From Costus lasius (lineage: Eukaryota > Streptophyta > Magnoliopsida > Zingiberales > Costaceae), in NCBI GenBank assembly GCA_027563935.2, contig CM050446.2, positions 129,555,608 to 129,619,607 of the forward strand: 64,000 bases of DNA. Direction: 5' to 3'. The position numbers and the translations under genes are program-made. How positions within the stretch are numbered: position 1 is the stretch's first letter; each line of letters opens with the position of its first letter. This document shows positions 23,201-35,500 of this stretch, in pieces. The notes under the pieces were generated by a model. It was not told where the DNA came from. It worked only from the letters and a program-made list of their open reading frames with translations, and searched no databases.

Positions 23201-26200
23201 TAGAGTCGCCTTGTATGGTTTTCTAATTCAGTAAACATATCAAGTAGTTCATCGGAAGTTGCATGGACAGCTAGGTTCCTATCAGAGTTGGTACATATTA
23301 TCTTATCTGCACAAAGAAGCGGGTTAAAATTCAACTTAGGAGTTCTAAGGTTTGTGCTACTTAACCCTAAACTTCATAAGTGATGTGTTTTCCTAGACAT
23401 AGATGCCAACTTATCTCTTACATATCCATATAGTCCAACACTCCTAACTCCAATCCTGAGCTTGCACAAGGGAATTTGTTTTTTACACGTGGCTCTAACT
23501 CTCTCAGTGGTACAAAACCATTTTAGTCAGGGATAAACAAAACTAACTCTATGTAAATGTACGAAAAATTTAGGAACCAAAAAAACCTTATTTTATCTTC
23601 GTCCTGTGAGATAAAATTACTAATGACCAAAGACGAAAAGCCTATTCCATATGAGTCTAAATGTTTTTTGCAATATTAAAGTCTGCATAAAAGCAATTTA
23701 AACTCATTTATACTGTTATAATCTAGAAGTACGCTGACATATTTTCAGATTTCTTCGTGTTCCTGCTTGTCCATCTATTCAAATCATTTTTTGTATTTCA
23801 CCTATTCAAAGGTTTCCACATATCTTCCTGTGGGTTATGGATATGAATCATATTAAGGTATTACAAGAAAGTTTTCAATTGCCGCTCCTCTGAAACATCT
23901 TTCCTAATATTTAGCTCTATGAAGGGCATTTTGGTTTTGAACATCTTTTTTTTACTTATTAACTATTTCCAAGTTTCTTGTAGTCCTGCTTTACCCTTTG
24001 TGGCCTCTCTACTAAGGCTTCCTCAGAATATTCAAGAACCTTGAGATGGTCCTCATAGTATGAACTAGCATTGAGTTGAACTTATATTGCACGCAAACAC
24101 TACTAACCTAACAAGAATATGAATCTTCTGTTGGGAAAAGAAAAAAATGGTGCTAATGTGCTTTCTCAATAGATATAGTATATTAGAAAGTTAGTAGGTT
24201 GTAAGACAAGAATTAGTGATTTAACCTATTTTGCAGGTTTTCATGTATAAAGCACAGAACAAGTATCCATAAGCTAACGGAAATACAGAAAGTAAAGAAA
24301 AGTCGTTGAGCAATGACAGAGAATCTCAAGTTCAATTATGGACTTTATCCATTGAAAATGTGGTTATCACTACAATTATGTAATGACTTTGTAACATTAG
24401 CCTTTTTAAAAAAATAATAAATGTGAGAACTTTATTGTAGTGAATTATATTTTAAAGAATTCAGAAACACACAGGCACAGACACCAAGTCCCAGAGCTAC
24501 ACAATTGAACAAAAAACCTCATTTTTTGTCAAATAAGGAATATCAGACACACCTTGTATCTAGAAAGGCAATTAACTAATCAACTTTTCAAAGAAAAAGG
24601 GTTAATAATTATGAGATGATTCTCTTAGCAAGAAAATTATTTTCTAAGTGACGCACTCACTGACTCACATGTGAATGACTCATAAATGCATGTGGATAGA
24701 AGTGCAGAGATTCTTCGACAACACACGCTTAAGGAGCTTATCTTTGGCAACCCATCGTAATTGTCTGGTATCTAGACTTGTATATGATATTCTTGTTTGT
24801 GACAAAGGTCAACCATAAGCAAAACGTCTTTCCTAGCAGAGAGCATGTGTAATAAGAAAAATTGCATCACAGTAAAAAACCAAAAAAACTGAGACCGAAT
24901 TGCCTTTAGTGTACATGAAAGTATTTCTCTCAAAATCAGTACCTGAAGCAAATTTCTTGATCGGAAGAAGGTTTCAAACAAAATTTTCAAAGGAAATGGT
25001 GTGTTATGGGATAGCATGCTATGCAAATTTCTTGCAAGGCGTTGGTAATGATGATAAAGATCTAAAGTCTAAACAGTGTAGGTACTGACATTAGTAATGA
25101 ATAACATTCTATGACTAGGGAGAAAATTAAGCATTAAACAACCAAGAAATACAGGATATAGTGTAAAACAGAACCAAATACAAACCTGAGCCACTGAGAC
25201 CTGTGACCCAGACAACACATCCTTTTTGACCTAGTAACTTGTGCGTTTCATGTTTTCCAACCTGACATTCATGCCATACGATGTTTGTTGACTTTCCAAC
25301 AGTCGACAATGCATGACTGTAAGCTCCTATTCGAACAAACAAGAGTACATTAGGTTCTAAGATTTATGAACTTATAGAACCATCCGAAGAATAAGGTAAT
25401 GATTTGCATTTATTTTGATATTAGTCAGTTCCAATATTCACATGAAATAGGAAGAGGAGCTAGAAAATATGGTTACTTAAGCAAAAATAGTCAAATCCTC
25501 ACATAGTCATCATATAAGTTTTGTGGATAAAATACAATTTTGCACACCTAACAAAAATCTTGGAAGCAACCCCTTGAAACAAAACCGGATTATCAAATCA
25601 TTTTTAAAATCACATGTTTTTCAGACACTATTTCTCCTACACTCTAAAAATCAATTATTTGTAATTTGCAACCCCAGCAACTAGTGAAATGTCTACTTCC
25701 AGGACCTCATCCCACGAACACAACTACTGGAATTTTTTTAACAAAAAAACATTTTGCACTAAACTCTTGTACTATAGCAAATAATATAGCTGGAAAACTA
25801 TAGCTTTACAATTGTAACATACCACCAAAAATATTCAAACACGTAGAGAAAATGATTTATCAAATGCTCCTATCATATCATTTTACATATTAAAACAAAA
25901 CAAGTAACGCAACCTAGAAAGAAGTCCCGTTTCATTCAACAAAGTGTTTAGTACAAGATACGTATTAGACAACTCAACTAAAAATTCAAATTCTAGACGC
26001 AACGCCTTTTTAGAAAAATGACCCCTTGAAGATTAAAACATCATTTTTCGATACACTACTTTTAGCGAAATGTTATTTGCAGTATACTCCATAGATTAAA
26101 TTAGTTGTAATTAGCAACCGCATAACTAGTGAAAATGTTTATTTCTAGGAAATTGTCCGTTGAAGTCCACAACCTTTGAATTTTGCGCACAAGATCAATA

Positions 26201-26946
26201 TCTACATTGGACTCCTTTATTACAGCATAGAAGGTAAAAATATAACCTACCGAAAAACTGCTACCTCAGTTGACTGTGTCGGATAAGTTCGGTGCAGTAA
26301 CCTAATTCGGATAACATACAAAGGTGGCAGCAAGTGCCGCCGACACGTGTTTGATTAGCGAAACCTACCATCCTATCATACGGAAAAAAAATTTTAGGGA
26401 GACGTATCCCTCGAAGAATTTCCAGGAGATCGCTACCCGGATCAGGGTCATCTATATGTGCAGTTATCCAATAGTTCAGTTCTCTTCCTTCAAATTTTCG
26501 GTCTTGTAGAAATTCTACTGCTGTGATGCTAGGAGAACAGTAAAACATCACAATCAAAACAAATATAAAATTAAAAACACTTATTTTTTTTTTTTTTTGC
26601 TATAAGGTATCCAGTGCTTTCGAGATTGGAATCCATGGGCAAGTGCATCTCGGGCGAATCGGGGTAAACGTACAACAAATAACCAGTCACCTGGAACAGA
26701 GGCATCACAGCATGGTTTGACAGACTCCGCCACTGGCTCAGTGAACTCTGCCCTCGGCTCCTCTGCGGGCGATACCGCCTCGATCCGAAGCGGGAGAGGC
26801 GTCAACCTCGCAGCCTTAGTTCTGGTGCTTCTTCGCCAGCCTAACCTGTCAACCGGCGGAGCCACGGCACGAAGAAACCTTAGGTTCTTCGTTGTCGTGG
26901 CCGGCGACGGCAGCGGCGGTGGTTTAGGCGGCGCGGGGGCGAACAT
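20274..26946 (-). CDS. Adenylyl-sulfate (APS) kinase, plastid-type, 7 exons (possibly 8)
   Basis: Minus-strand exons 26946-26691, 25326-25186, 22893-22744, 22586-22468, 22382-22298, 22175-22129 and 20372-20274 join in phase to 298 codons plus stop. The enzyme phosphorylates APS to PAPS, the sulfate donor for secondary sulfated metabolites. The P-loop GLSGSGKST is split over the exon 2/3 junction. Other family blocks are [85 protein letters not shown] and a short tail ending in GFLRA. Exon 1 (85 residues) is Pro/Ser/Thr/Arg-rich and lacks domain similarity, as expected of a chloroplast transit peptide. A phase-compatible extra exon may exist at 26520-26437 (see findings). The last intron carries an antisense solo LTR; coding parts look intact. 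Confidence 0.93.
20683..21808 (+). mobile_element. Solo LTR with CCCTT target duplication in the last intron of APS kinase
   Basis: The LTR runs 20688-21803, starting TGTTAGGCCCAGGG and ending GGGGCGTGACA (TG...CA). It is flanked by the direct repeat ccctt at 20683-20687 and 21804-21808. No internal retroelement sequence is present, so it is a solo LTR left by LTR-LTR recombination. It is 1116 bp, GC-rich, in antisense to the host gene. Related LTRs lie at 47979-49426 (-) and 49432-50286 (+). It contains a perfect hairpin at 21124-21143. ORFs within it are composition artefacts. Confidence 0.92.
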
Positions 26947-27601
26947 TGCGGCAGAGTTTTCTTCTCAATCTTCTCTCGGCGGGGAAAGAGGAGCCGCATT
27001 CGATCAAGGAAGGTAAGCAGAGAGGTATTTAGAGGCGTGGGAGGAATTTTATGCGGAGAGGTGGGGAAATGGTGCAGTAACAACCTAACAGGGTAAGGAG
27101 GCGGTGAATCTCGTCGGAGTTTCTTCTTTGTTGTTGGTCGCGGATACATTTCACAGCATTTTAAACCCTGCAAAGGTCGCGGGTCGTCATCGCCTTTTCT
27201 ATTAAAGACAGCGAGCCAGAAACGGCTTCATTTTGATACTTGTTTCAACTCAGGGTTAAATCAAAACCTTGCTATTACTTTAAATATCGTGTAAATTAAA
27301 TATTATGCAAATTCATCAATTATTGTACAATTACCAAAGTAATAACAATGATTAAGATTAATCATTGCTTAATTTTTTCTAGGCGGCGTCCCCACCTAAG
27401 AAATTTTCTATGTTTCCACTATGGCAATTCGCATTGGTTAACTTAAGCAAATAATGAATACAAATAAAAATAATTTTGAGAGCATACCACATATAGGGAA
27501 AATTATAATGTAATTGAACATCGCTAGCACTACCTTTTCGCTTGATTTTACCTAAAAATAAGGTCAAGAAAATTGTATCTCTTCAAAAAAAAAAAAAAAA
27601 A

Positions 27602-27635
<34 letters not shown>

Positions 27636-28947
27636 GGGAATATGCGTCTTGGTTGGTTTCCACGAAGATCAGCACTGAATAAGTGACCTCCATGTAACCA
27701 ATTTGTCTTTAATCGTGAGTGAGTGGCCTCAAAAGGGCTTGCGCAAATCAAAGCCATTTGTGTGGCCCAGTTAACAAGTGACCATGAATAATCAATTGAT
27801 AAGGACGCCGCCTGATCGGACTGAGACTTGATTGATTTCATTGTCCGGACCTCCCAACTATAATGTTTTACTACTCGCATCTTAAAAGCTGAATCTTTCA
27901 TTGTCCTAATAACTATTTTTTTCAGGTATTTGATTGATAGAAAAATGTATTAGTAACTTGCATCATATAATTAGTAATTATATTAATAATCCCCACACAG
28001 AGATATTTCTAGTATAATTTATTTTCTATTTTTTTAAGTAGCATTGAATTTTCTCACAAATTCAGTAGCCACCTAATTGATTAATTTTATCTAAATTTAG
28101 TCTCTTGTTCCAATTAAAAATACGACCTTAGCTATTCAAAAATTAATATTTAATACATTTAGGACGAGTATGACAAACACGTGTTCCAATTTAAAATTAT
28201 GTAAAATTAATTAATGTGAATTGATTATGTTCTATAGATGCATGTCTATACTATACACACAAAATATTCTAAACTAATTCTTGTCTAAATTTACGTGGCA
28301 ATAAAATTTCTAATATTTGATGACTTAATATTCTACCCATTTTATTTGGGCAATTTAATGGGCCAAAGGCCCAGTGGGCTACAGTGGCTATGGCTTGTGA
28401 AACTATATAGTATGATCTATTATGATTTATATATATATAAATGTGACTTAGTAGAAAAGGCATGTGCAAATCTTGTTCAGGCGTGGGTCCCATCTACACC
28501 ATCGGTAGCCTATCTAAACATGAAGGTACGCCAACCGGCAGGTTGTTCCCCGTGTGGTTAGTATTGTTCTTGAAATACCAAACAATAACCCACCGCTCCG
28601 AGAATAAATTTTATATTTTGGAGCTGTATAGGCTGTACAGCTCCTTAAAATAAAGGTAAATTAAACTTAAACTGGACAAACAAATAATAATAATAATAAT
28701 TAATTGTTCATGTTTTAATCAAACGGGCCTAAGTTTAATCTGGCTCAACCCGTGTCTCCGTAGAAGGTTGCACAGCCCCATCATTCATTATCCTCGTAAC
28801 CCCGGTTCAAGCTCGAATTGCAAGTCTGCAACGCCCACCGTCTCTCGCCGCGTGGATATGAAAGTACACGTGCGAGGGTCCCACATGCGAGCCGGGACCC
28901 ATCCCTTACCCCTTACGGCCTTACCTTTGGCTTCTCACACTTGAGAT
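26947..28947. other. Divergent intergenic region between APS kinase and the ARM gene
   Basis: 26947 to about 27170 is GC-rich and holds the APS kinase 5' UTR and promoter. An A-tract followed by (GA)n occupies about 27583-27640. (AAT)n is at 28684-28700. A 9-bp hairpin (GGAGCTGTA / TACAGCTCC, 28620-28644) is present. Two GGTCCCA-containing sites (near 28486 and 28878) resemble TCP-factor sites. No gene was recognised; the minus-strand ORF at 27548-27901 runs through the simple repeat and looks accidental. Confidence 0.45.
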
Positions 28948-28955
28948 TATTTATA
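28948..28955 (+). promoter_or_regulatory. TATA box of the ARM-repeat gene
   Basis: TATTTATA about 78-85 bp upstream of the first ATG at 29033, in a region that turns GC-rich downstream. Confidence 0.5.
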
Positions 28956-29032
28956 CTTGGCCGCGCATCGGCGAGCCCCAAACCAAAGGCAGCAACGCAT
29001 ATCGCTCGCCAACTATTCACCGAAACGCCTAA

Positions 29033-30176
29033 ATGGAGATCATGTTAATGGAGTGCTCACCCGAGTTTCGCCGCCACACCGATCATTGCTGTAGCGACGG
29101 AGCCAGTTCATCTGGGGCCTTTAGTGACTGCTCCGGTGAGTTCTCCCCCTCCAACGCGGCGGGAGGTTCTTCCTCCCTACACCGCTTCCTCATCAACTCC
29201 ACCGCTGATTACTCCGACGAGGTGGTCCGTTCCCTAATCTGCGATCTCGATTCCCCTTCCGTCGAGTCCCAGCGCCAGGCAGCAATGGCGCTCCGCCTTC
29301 TTGCCAAGCACAGTCCCGAGAACCGCCTCCGGATCGCCCGTGCCGGCGCCGTCAACCCCCTCGTCGCACTTCTCTCCCACCCGGACCCGCTGCTCCAGGA
29401 GCACGGCGTCACCGCCATTCTCAACCTTTCTCTGTGCGATGAGAACAAGGCAACGATCGTTGCCGCCGGCGCTGTTCGCCAGCTCGTCCGAGCTCTGCGA
29501 TCTGGTACACCGACCGCCCGCGAGAACGCCGCATGCGCACTGCTCCGCCTTGCCCAGCTCGACGATCTCCGGGCTGCGATCGGCCGCGCTGGGGCAATCC
29601 CGCCCCTCGTCGCCCTCCTCGAGACCGGCGGCTCGCGCGGGAAGAAGGACGCGGCCACGGCCCTCTTCGCGCTCCTGGCGGCCGAGGAGAACACGGTCCG
29701 AGCGGTGGAGGCCGGCATAGTGAGGCCGCTGCTGGAGATGATGGCTGATCCGGAATCCGGAATGGTGGACAAGGCAGCGTACGTGCTCCATCGAGTGGTG
29801 TCGTCGCCGGAAGGGCGGGCGGCGGCGGTGGAGGAAGGCGGCGTTTCGGTGCTGGTGGAGATGGTGGAAACGGGGACCCGGAGGCAGAAGGAGGTAGCGA
29901 TGCTCTCGCTTCTAGAGATCTGCGAGGAGAGCACCGTTTACCGGAGAATGGTCGTCCGCGAGGGCGCAATCCCGCCGCTCGTCGCCCTCTCTTCTCAATC
30001 CTCTTCGTTAAAGGCCAAGGAGAAGGTTGGTAACCTCACCTCAACCTTTTTGCGGTGCTCGGACTCGGGAATTGTTTAATTAATTGTCAATGGTTCTCGT
30101 AATTATTAAGCAGGTTGAGGCCTTGATCGAGCTACTGAGACAGCCGACCAAGCATCGGGGAAAGGCGATGGACTAG
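29033..30176 (+). CDS. ARM-repeat protein without U-box, 2 exons
   Basis: Exons 29033-30025 and 30114-30176 join in phase to 351 codons plus stop; the GT-AG intron is 88 bp. After a Ser-rich N-terminus (residues 1-60) the protein is built of armadillo repeats, with recurring patterns such as GAVNPLVALLSHPDPLLQEHG, GAIPPLVALLETGG and NAACALLRLA. The C-terminus has the VEALIELLRQP block. No U-box precedes the repeats, so it resembles the plant ARM-only relatives of PUB E3 ligases (the PUB4/PUB45-like group), probably a scaffold or interaction protein. Its targets are not predictable. Three candidate ATGs occur within 16 bases (29033, 29042, 29048); the first is used here. Exons are strongly GC-rich, and the long minus-strand frames over it are artefacts of that. 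Confidence 0.9.
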
Positions 30177-30366
30177 CAACAGCAGCTGACACGTGTTCGT
30201 GGTTTGGGTTGGGAACATTACTGTTGATATGTACCCCAGAATCAGTGTACATTTTTTCTTAATATCTAGTTTTAAAAAAGAAATACTTTTTGTGTTCTTC
30301 TTTATCGAAATATGGTCTGACTTAATTTGTGGTAAATATGTTAAGCCGTGGAGCACGAATACGACC

Positions 30367-30424
<58 letters not shown>

Positions 30425-30822
30425 ATGGCCTGCTTAGTGTAAAATTGATTTCTGTTTGTGTCAGTGGAGTGGTTTTTGAGTTAGTGGAGTGGAGTGACGT
30501 GCCGACGTGCCGACATGTGGAGGAGGGCGGCGTTCAAGTGCTTCATAGTGAGAGTGATAAGGAGGCGTTTTGTGGTTGCGAAAAATGTGGATTTGAAGAC
30601 ACTTGTGGCGGCATGCAATTGAAAATGGAGGATACATAGGAATAGGGAAGCGAATGGATGCCACGTGTATGCGTCACAGTGAAAGGAAGGGAAGAGAAAA
30701 GTTGGCGTGTTAATTTATATGGGGTAGTTGCTGTCAAAAGGATACTGGAATGCGCTTGAATTGATGGTTTGCGTGTCTTGCTATTAATATATGTAATCTT
30801 ACTTTTCAGTTTGCACCGTGGG
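30177..30822. other. Downstream flank of the ARM gene with (TA)n microsatellite
   Basis: 3' UTR and spacer. A long (TA)n run lies at about 30374-30417. Short ORFs at 30445-30737 have no family similarity. It ends at the Galadriel LTR boundary (30823). Confidence 0.6.
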
Positions 30823-32373
30823 TGTTAGGTCCGAAATTAAGGCTCAAATCAGACCAATCAAGAGGGTGAATTGACCCGGTCAAAATCGAGCGTAATTTGA
30901 GCCGTGTTCAATTTAGGGCTCAGCTTCAATGTTGCGGGCGGCGGCTTTGGCCAAACGCAGGAACGGGCGGCGGCGTTCGTTTCTGGCATCAGTCGCCCTC
31001 AAGCTTTGCGATGGCCGGCGACAGGCGGCTGGAGGCCGGCGGCGAGCTCGACACGTGGAGCACGCAGAGAGGATGAGATCCGGAGAGATCTTCGGCGCGG
31101 GAATGCAAGCGACGAGCGTCTCGTTTCCAGGAGCACGCGCTAACGGAAGGGAGAAATGAGGTCGGCGGCGACCTCAGGCAGGGTCAAGAACGCCGCGTGG
31201 AGCTTCATCGTTGGGCGGGGCTTCCACGTGGCACGAGAGCAGTGGGAGGTGGCTCGAAAGGCGAAGCGACGCCCTTGGAAGCTGATGAACGAGGTTCGCG
31301 AGGTTCTCGTTCAGAGTAATGTCGGCCGTGTGGCACGCGGTGACTGACGACGACGGGCGGTGGCGCCGAGCTGGCGAGGTCACTCCAACGGATGGTCGAG
31401 CTCCAGCAGGCGGCGGCCGCGTGTCGACTCCCAACGGGCGACGCGGGTGGTATTCGGAAGACGCGGCTGACGAGTTGGCGTGCGTCCAAGCCATTTGCCG
31501 AGGTGGAACTGACGGGGCGAGCGCGGACTCGTCCAACCAGGAGCCATCTGGCAGCGGAAGTCGAAGTGTCACAGGAGGGGATCAAAAGTCGGAAACGAGC
31601 GTCGTTTCCGCATTCCGGCTCTCGCTCGCGCTCCCTTTTTGCTCTGCTCTCGGCGATTGTGATCCAGCTTCCCCTTTCCTCTCGGTCCGGCGTCCAGCAG
31701 TGGATTCCGACCAACTCCTGACGCTGGTGGTGTGGTTGTGGGCGGTTCAGCGTTCGTGGAGTCCTACTCGGTCCCTCCTCTCTTCAGCGCGGCGTAAGCG
31801 TGGCGGAGTCGACGACTCGACTCCGACGAGGTAAACTCGTCCTCGTGTGGTTTTTGTCCGACGTTGTGATCTTCCGAACGCTCTTCGTTCCTCGCTGTTT
31901 CCTTCCGTCGGTTTCGTGATCTTCGTGCGAGTTTCTTCCTTCGGGTTTTGGTTCCCTTGTTCCTTTTTGTACACCTGCGTGTGGACGTGTTTTCTTGTTC
32001 GGCTGCCTGCGCGCAGCATTGTGTTCTTGTCCACCTGCGTGTGGACGCATCTCGCACCCATTATTCTATCTTCATCCATCTGCGTGTGGACCGTCCTATG
32101 TGTTGGGTTGCTGTCTGCGTACAGCTCGTCCTTGTTCAGCGTCCTCTGTTTCGACGCTTCCTCCTACCTGCGTGTAGGTCTCGTTTATCCCGCTGTTTCT
32201 CTCGTGAGGCTGAGGTGGTAATCCTTCCACCTGCCGGTCGTGCCCTGGTTAGATCCGCTGTCGACGCTGCTCCCGCGAGGGTGTTGTGTTACTTGAGTCC
32301 TGCGTGACTCATTTTTGTGGCGTCTGGCCTCTTTGTTTTAAAAATTTTTATTACGTTAATTATGGGCGTGACA
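30823..32373 (+). mobile_element. Complete 5' LTR of a Galadriel-type Ty3 chromovirus
   Basis: Runs from TGTTAGG to GGCGTGACA (1551 bp, TG...CA), followed after three bases by a tRNA-iMet primer-binding site. The first about 613 bp are repeated at 37032 and 42908, where the downstream LTRs are truncated. The distal part contains six short hairpins with an invariant loop (31969-32178). No right-hand target duplication can be checked because the 3' LTR is truncated; the five bases left of it are gtggg. ORFs inside are GC artefacts. Confidence 0.93.
31969..32178 (+). repeat. Array of six hairpins with a conserved CTGCGY loop in the LTR
   Basis: Stem-loop-stem units: GTACAC/CTGCGT/GTGGAC (31969-31986, one mismatch), GCTGC/CTGCGC/GCAGC (32002-32017), GTCCAC/CTGCGT/GTGGAC (32029-32046), TCCAT/CTGCGT/GTGGA (32075-32090, one wobble), GCTGT/CTGCGT/ACAGC (32110-32125) and CCTAC/CTGCGT/GTAGG (32063+100, i.e. 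32163-32178). The loop is constant, the stems differ yet pair. The position near the 3' end of the LTR implies the R/U5 leader of the genomic RNA. Confidence 0.85.
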
Positions 32374-32376
32374 GAC

Positions 32377-32388
32377 TGGTATCAGAGC
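32377..32388 (+). other. Primer-binding site (tRNA-iMet type)
   Basis: TGGTATCAGAGC, complementary to the 3' end of plant initiator tRNA-Met, three bases after the LTR end. It is the standard primer site of Galadriel and many other Ty3 elements. Confidence 0.9.
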
Positions 32389-32528
32389 TCAAGTCACGTT
32401 CCAAGTTGTATTTGGGTTCTTTCTGCTGCTGTTTGTACCTTCTGTTCTGTGGTTCTGTTCTGTAGGTTCTGTAAAGAACAGAACAGTGTGTTGTAAACTG
32501 TAAACCACAGGACTCAGCAGCTGCGAAT

Positions 32529-35500
32529 ATGGTGCACACCAATACTGAACGCATCAGTATCCTTGAAGATGCTGTGGGAGATACTGCAGGTCTGGGAGAC
32601 CAGAACCTGATTGCTTTGGTGAAGGAGCTGGTAACCTCCAACAACAATCTGACTGCATCTAACGCAGATCTTCAGATGCGCGTGGATCGCCAAGCTGCTG
32701 AGCTTGAGCAAAATAAGATGGAGGTCATCCTCCTAAAACGAGCTGCTATGCAGCAACACGCTCAGGCTGAGGGTGGACAAATGACCGCTGTGCGACGGCG
32801 CGTTCATGAACCTGCACCCTTTACGGGCATACGCTCCACTAAGGAAGTTGAGAACTTCCTGTGGGACATGGAGCTGTTCTTCCAGAACGCTCAAGTCCCT
32901 GAAGAGGAGCAGGCGCACACCTGCATTGCGTATCTCTCCGGAGACGCAAAACTGTGGTGGCGGACTCAGGCCGCACCAAGTTTATTTGGGCAGGATCCAG
33001 CCCGAAAGCTCTCATGGGGAGAGTTGAAAAATGAGATCAAAAACTAGTTCCTGCCCGGGAACTCTTACTTTGCGGCGCGTGACGCCCTAAAGCGACTCAA
33101 GCACACCGGCGCAATAAAGGACTATGTCCAGCAGTTTGCGCAGGTTATGCTTGAGATCGATGACTTGTCGGAGAAGGCCCGACTTTACCACTTTATGGAT
33201 GGACTCCAAGGGTGGGCCCGGGACAAACTGCGTCGCAAAGAGTTTCAAACTCTTAAAGATGCAATGATAGTTGCTGAAGGCCTTACAGATCGTAAGGAAT
33301 CGAGGGCCCCGCCCCCGCATCATCATCACACTAGCGCATCATCCTCGAGGTCGAGGACCCCCTATGCGGCCAAGGGCAAGAAGCTCTTTGTGAGGAAGAA
33401 CCGCGCAGCCCCAAAAGAGTACAAGTCGGTGAAGGGCCGACCAGCTACCCCGGGGCCAACGAAGACAGCAAACACCAGCATGGCCTGCTATATATGTGGA
33501 GGTCCACATATGATGAAGAGTTGCCCCAAGAGGGACCGCTTAGCTGCCTTAGTGGCAGAGGATGAGATTGTAAAGGAGCCCGAGGGACTCCTTAACCCTC
33601 TTGTACTCGCAACTTCTTCAGCTATCAATGAAAGGCACGCTTTGCTTTATATTGACTGTCTTTTAAATGCGCATCATGTGAATGCAATGATCGATACAGG
33701 TGCCTCGCACTTGTTTATAGGGCAAGCGACAGCGGCTAGAATCGGCCTTAAGATATCCCCCGCACGGGACCGAGTTAGGTCGGTCGGTGAGGTAGACCCA
33801 CAAGTCTTAGGGATATCTTATGACGTCGATATTGTGGTAGGAAATTGTCGCAGTCGTTGCCACGCAAAGATCATAAAGTTAGCTGACTATGAAGTTATCT
33901 TTGGACTTGAGCTTTTGAGAAAAGCCAAGATTGGTGTGATCCCACATCTGTTTAGGATACAGATTTATGATGAGCAAGTCCCTGGTTTCGTGCCGTGCCT
34001 TGGGAGCACGTCGACGATGAAGGGAAAGAAGAGGGATTTAAGAGGGGTACCCTTATCAGCTAATGCCTTAGCAGCAGGGTTGCGTCAAGGTGACACGACT
34101 TTAATGGCTGTTTGGTGTGACGATTCTCCTTGCGAAGGGGAAGCCCCCTCGATAGTGAAGGATTTGTTAGATGAGTACTCCGATGTGATGCCATCGGAGC
34201 TCCCTAAACACCTTCCCCCTAGGAGAGGGATCGACCACAAGATCGAGCTTGTGGCAGGGTCTACTCCTCCCTCTAAGGCTCCATATCGTATGGCTCCGGT
34301 TGAGTTAGCCGAACTTCGAAAGCAATTGGACGAATTGCTAGAAGCAAGATTTGTCCGGCCTACGGTTTCACCATATGGGGCCCCAGTCCTCTTCCAAAAG
34401 AAGAAGGATGGCTCACTTAGATTCTGTGTTGATTACAGGGCCTTCAATAAGATAGCAGTGAGAGACTGTTATCCTATTCGGCTTATCCCCGATCTGATAG
34501 ATCGACTTAGGAAAGAAAAAGTTTTCACAAAGCTAGACCTGAGGTCAGGTTATTGGCAGGTTCGTATCGCCGAGGGCAACGAAAAGAAAACCGCATGTGT
34601 TACACGATACGGGTCATTTGAGTTCCTAGTGATGCCCATTGGACTCACAAATGCACCCGCCACGTTCTGCCATCTAATGAATCAAGTCTTAGCCCCTTTC
34701 CTAGATGAGTTCGTGGTCGTGTATTTAGATGATATCGTCATCTATTCCTAAAGCGTTGAGGAGCACCTGGGTCATTTGAGGCAGGTGTTACAGACTTTGA
34801 GGGATAACCAACTTTATTTAAAGTTGAAAAAGTGCTCATTCGTGAGGAATGAGATAACATTTCTTGGACACGTGGTAGGCCACGGACAAGTGCGCATGGA
34901 TCAGGTGAAGATCCAAACCATTGCGGAATGGCGCGCCCCCTCAAACCAAACCGAGTTGCGGAGTTTCCTCGGTGTGGTGAACTTCTATCGTAAGTTCATC
35001 ACCGGCTGTTCAAGAATAGTCGCACCCCTCAGTAATCTGCTGAAGAAGAACTCGAAATGGGAGTGGCATGATCGGTGTCAGTCGGCCTTCCTAGAGTTGA
35101 AGGATTGCATCGCCTCTGAACCGATCCTGAAGTTACCCGACTTCAGTTTGCCTTTCGAGGTTCATACCGATGCTTCGGACCAAGCTATCAGTGGCGTCTT
35201 AATGCAGGATGGCCATCCTGTAGCTTTCGAGAGTCGGAAGCTAAATGAGACTGAGCAGCGATACTCGGCTCACGAGAAGGAAATGGTGGCAGTGGTACAT
35301 TGCCTCCGGACGTGGAGAGTCTACCTTCTCGGGTGTGCCTTTATGGTGAAAACCAACAATGTGGCGAATACCTACTTCACCACGCAAAAGAAATTGTCAG
35401 CAAAGTAGGCACGTTGGTAGGAATTCTTGGCTGAATTCCAGTTCCAATGGGAACACAAACCGGGTAAAGCCAACATTGTGCCTGACGCGCTTAATAGGCT

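Noticed and set aside
29209..29969. Long minus-strand ORFs (up to 241 codons) over the ARM gene
   Set aside because: They shadow a GC-rich exon; compositions are Arg/Pro/Ser-biased with no domain, while the plus frame is a clear ARM-repeat protein.
31174..31834. Long ORFs on both strands in the Galadriel LTR, and at 36901-37750 and 42777-43597
   Set aside because: LTR DNA is GC-rich and non-coding; frames differ between LTR copies and have no domains.
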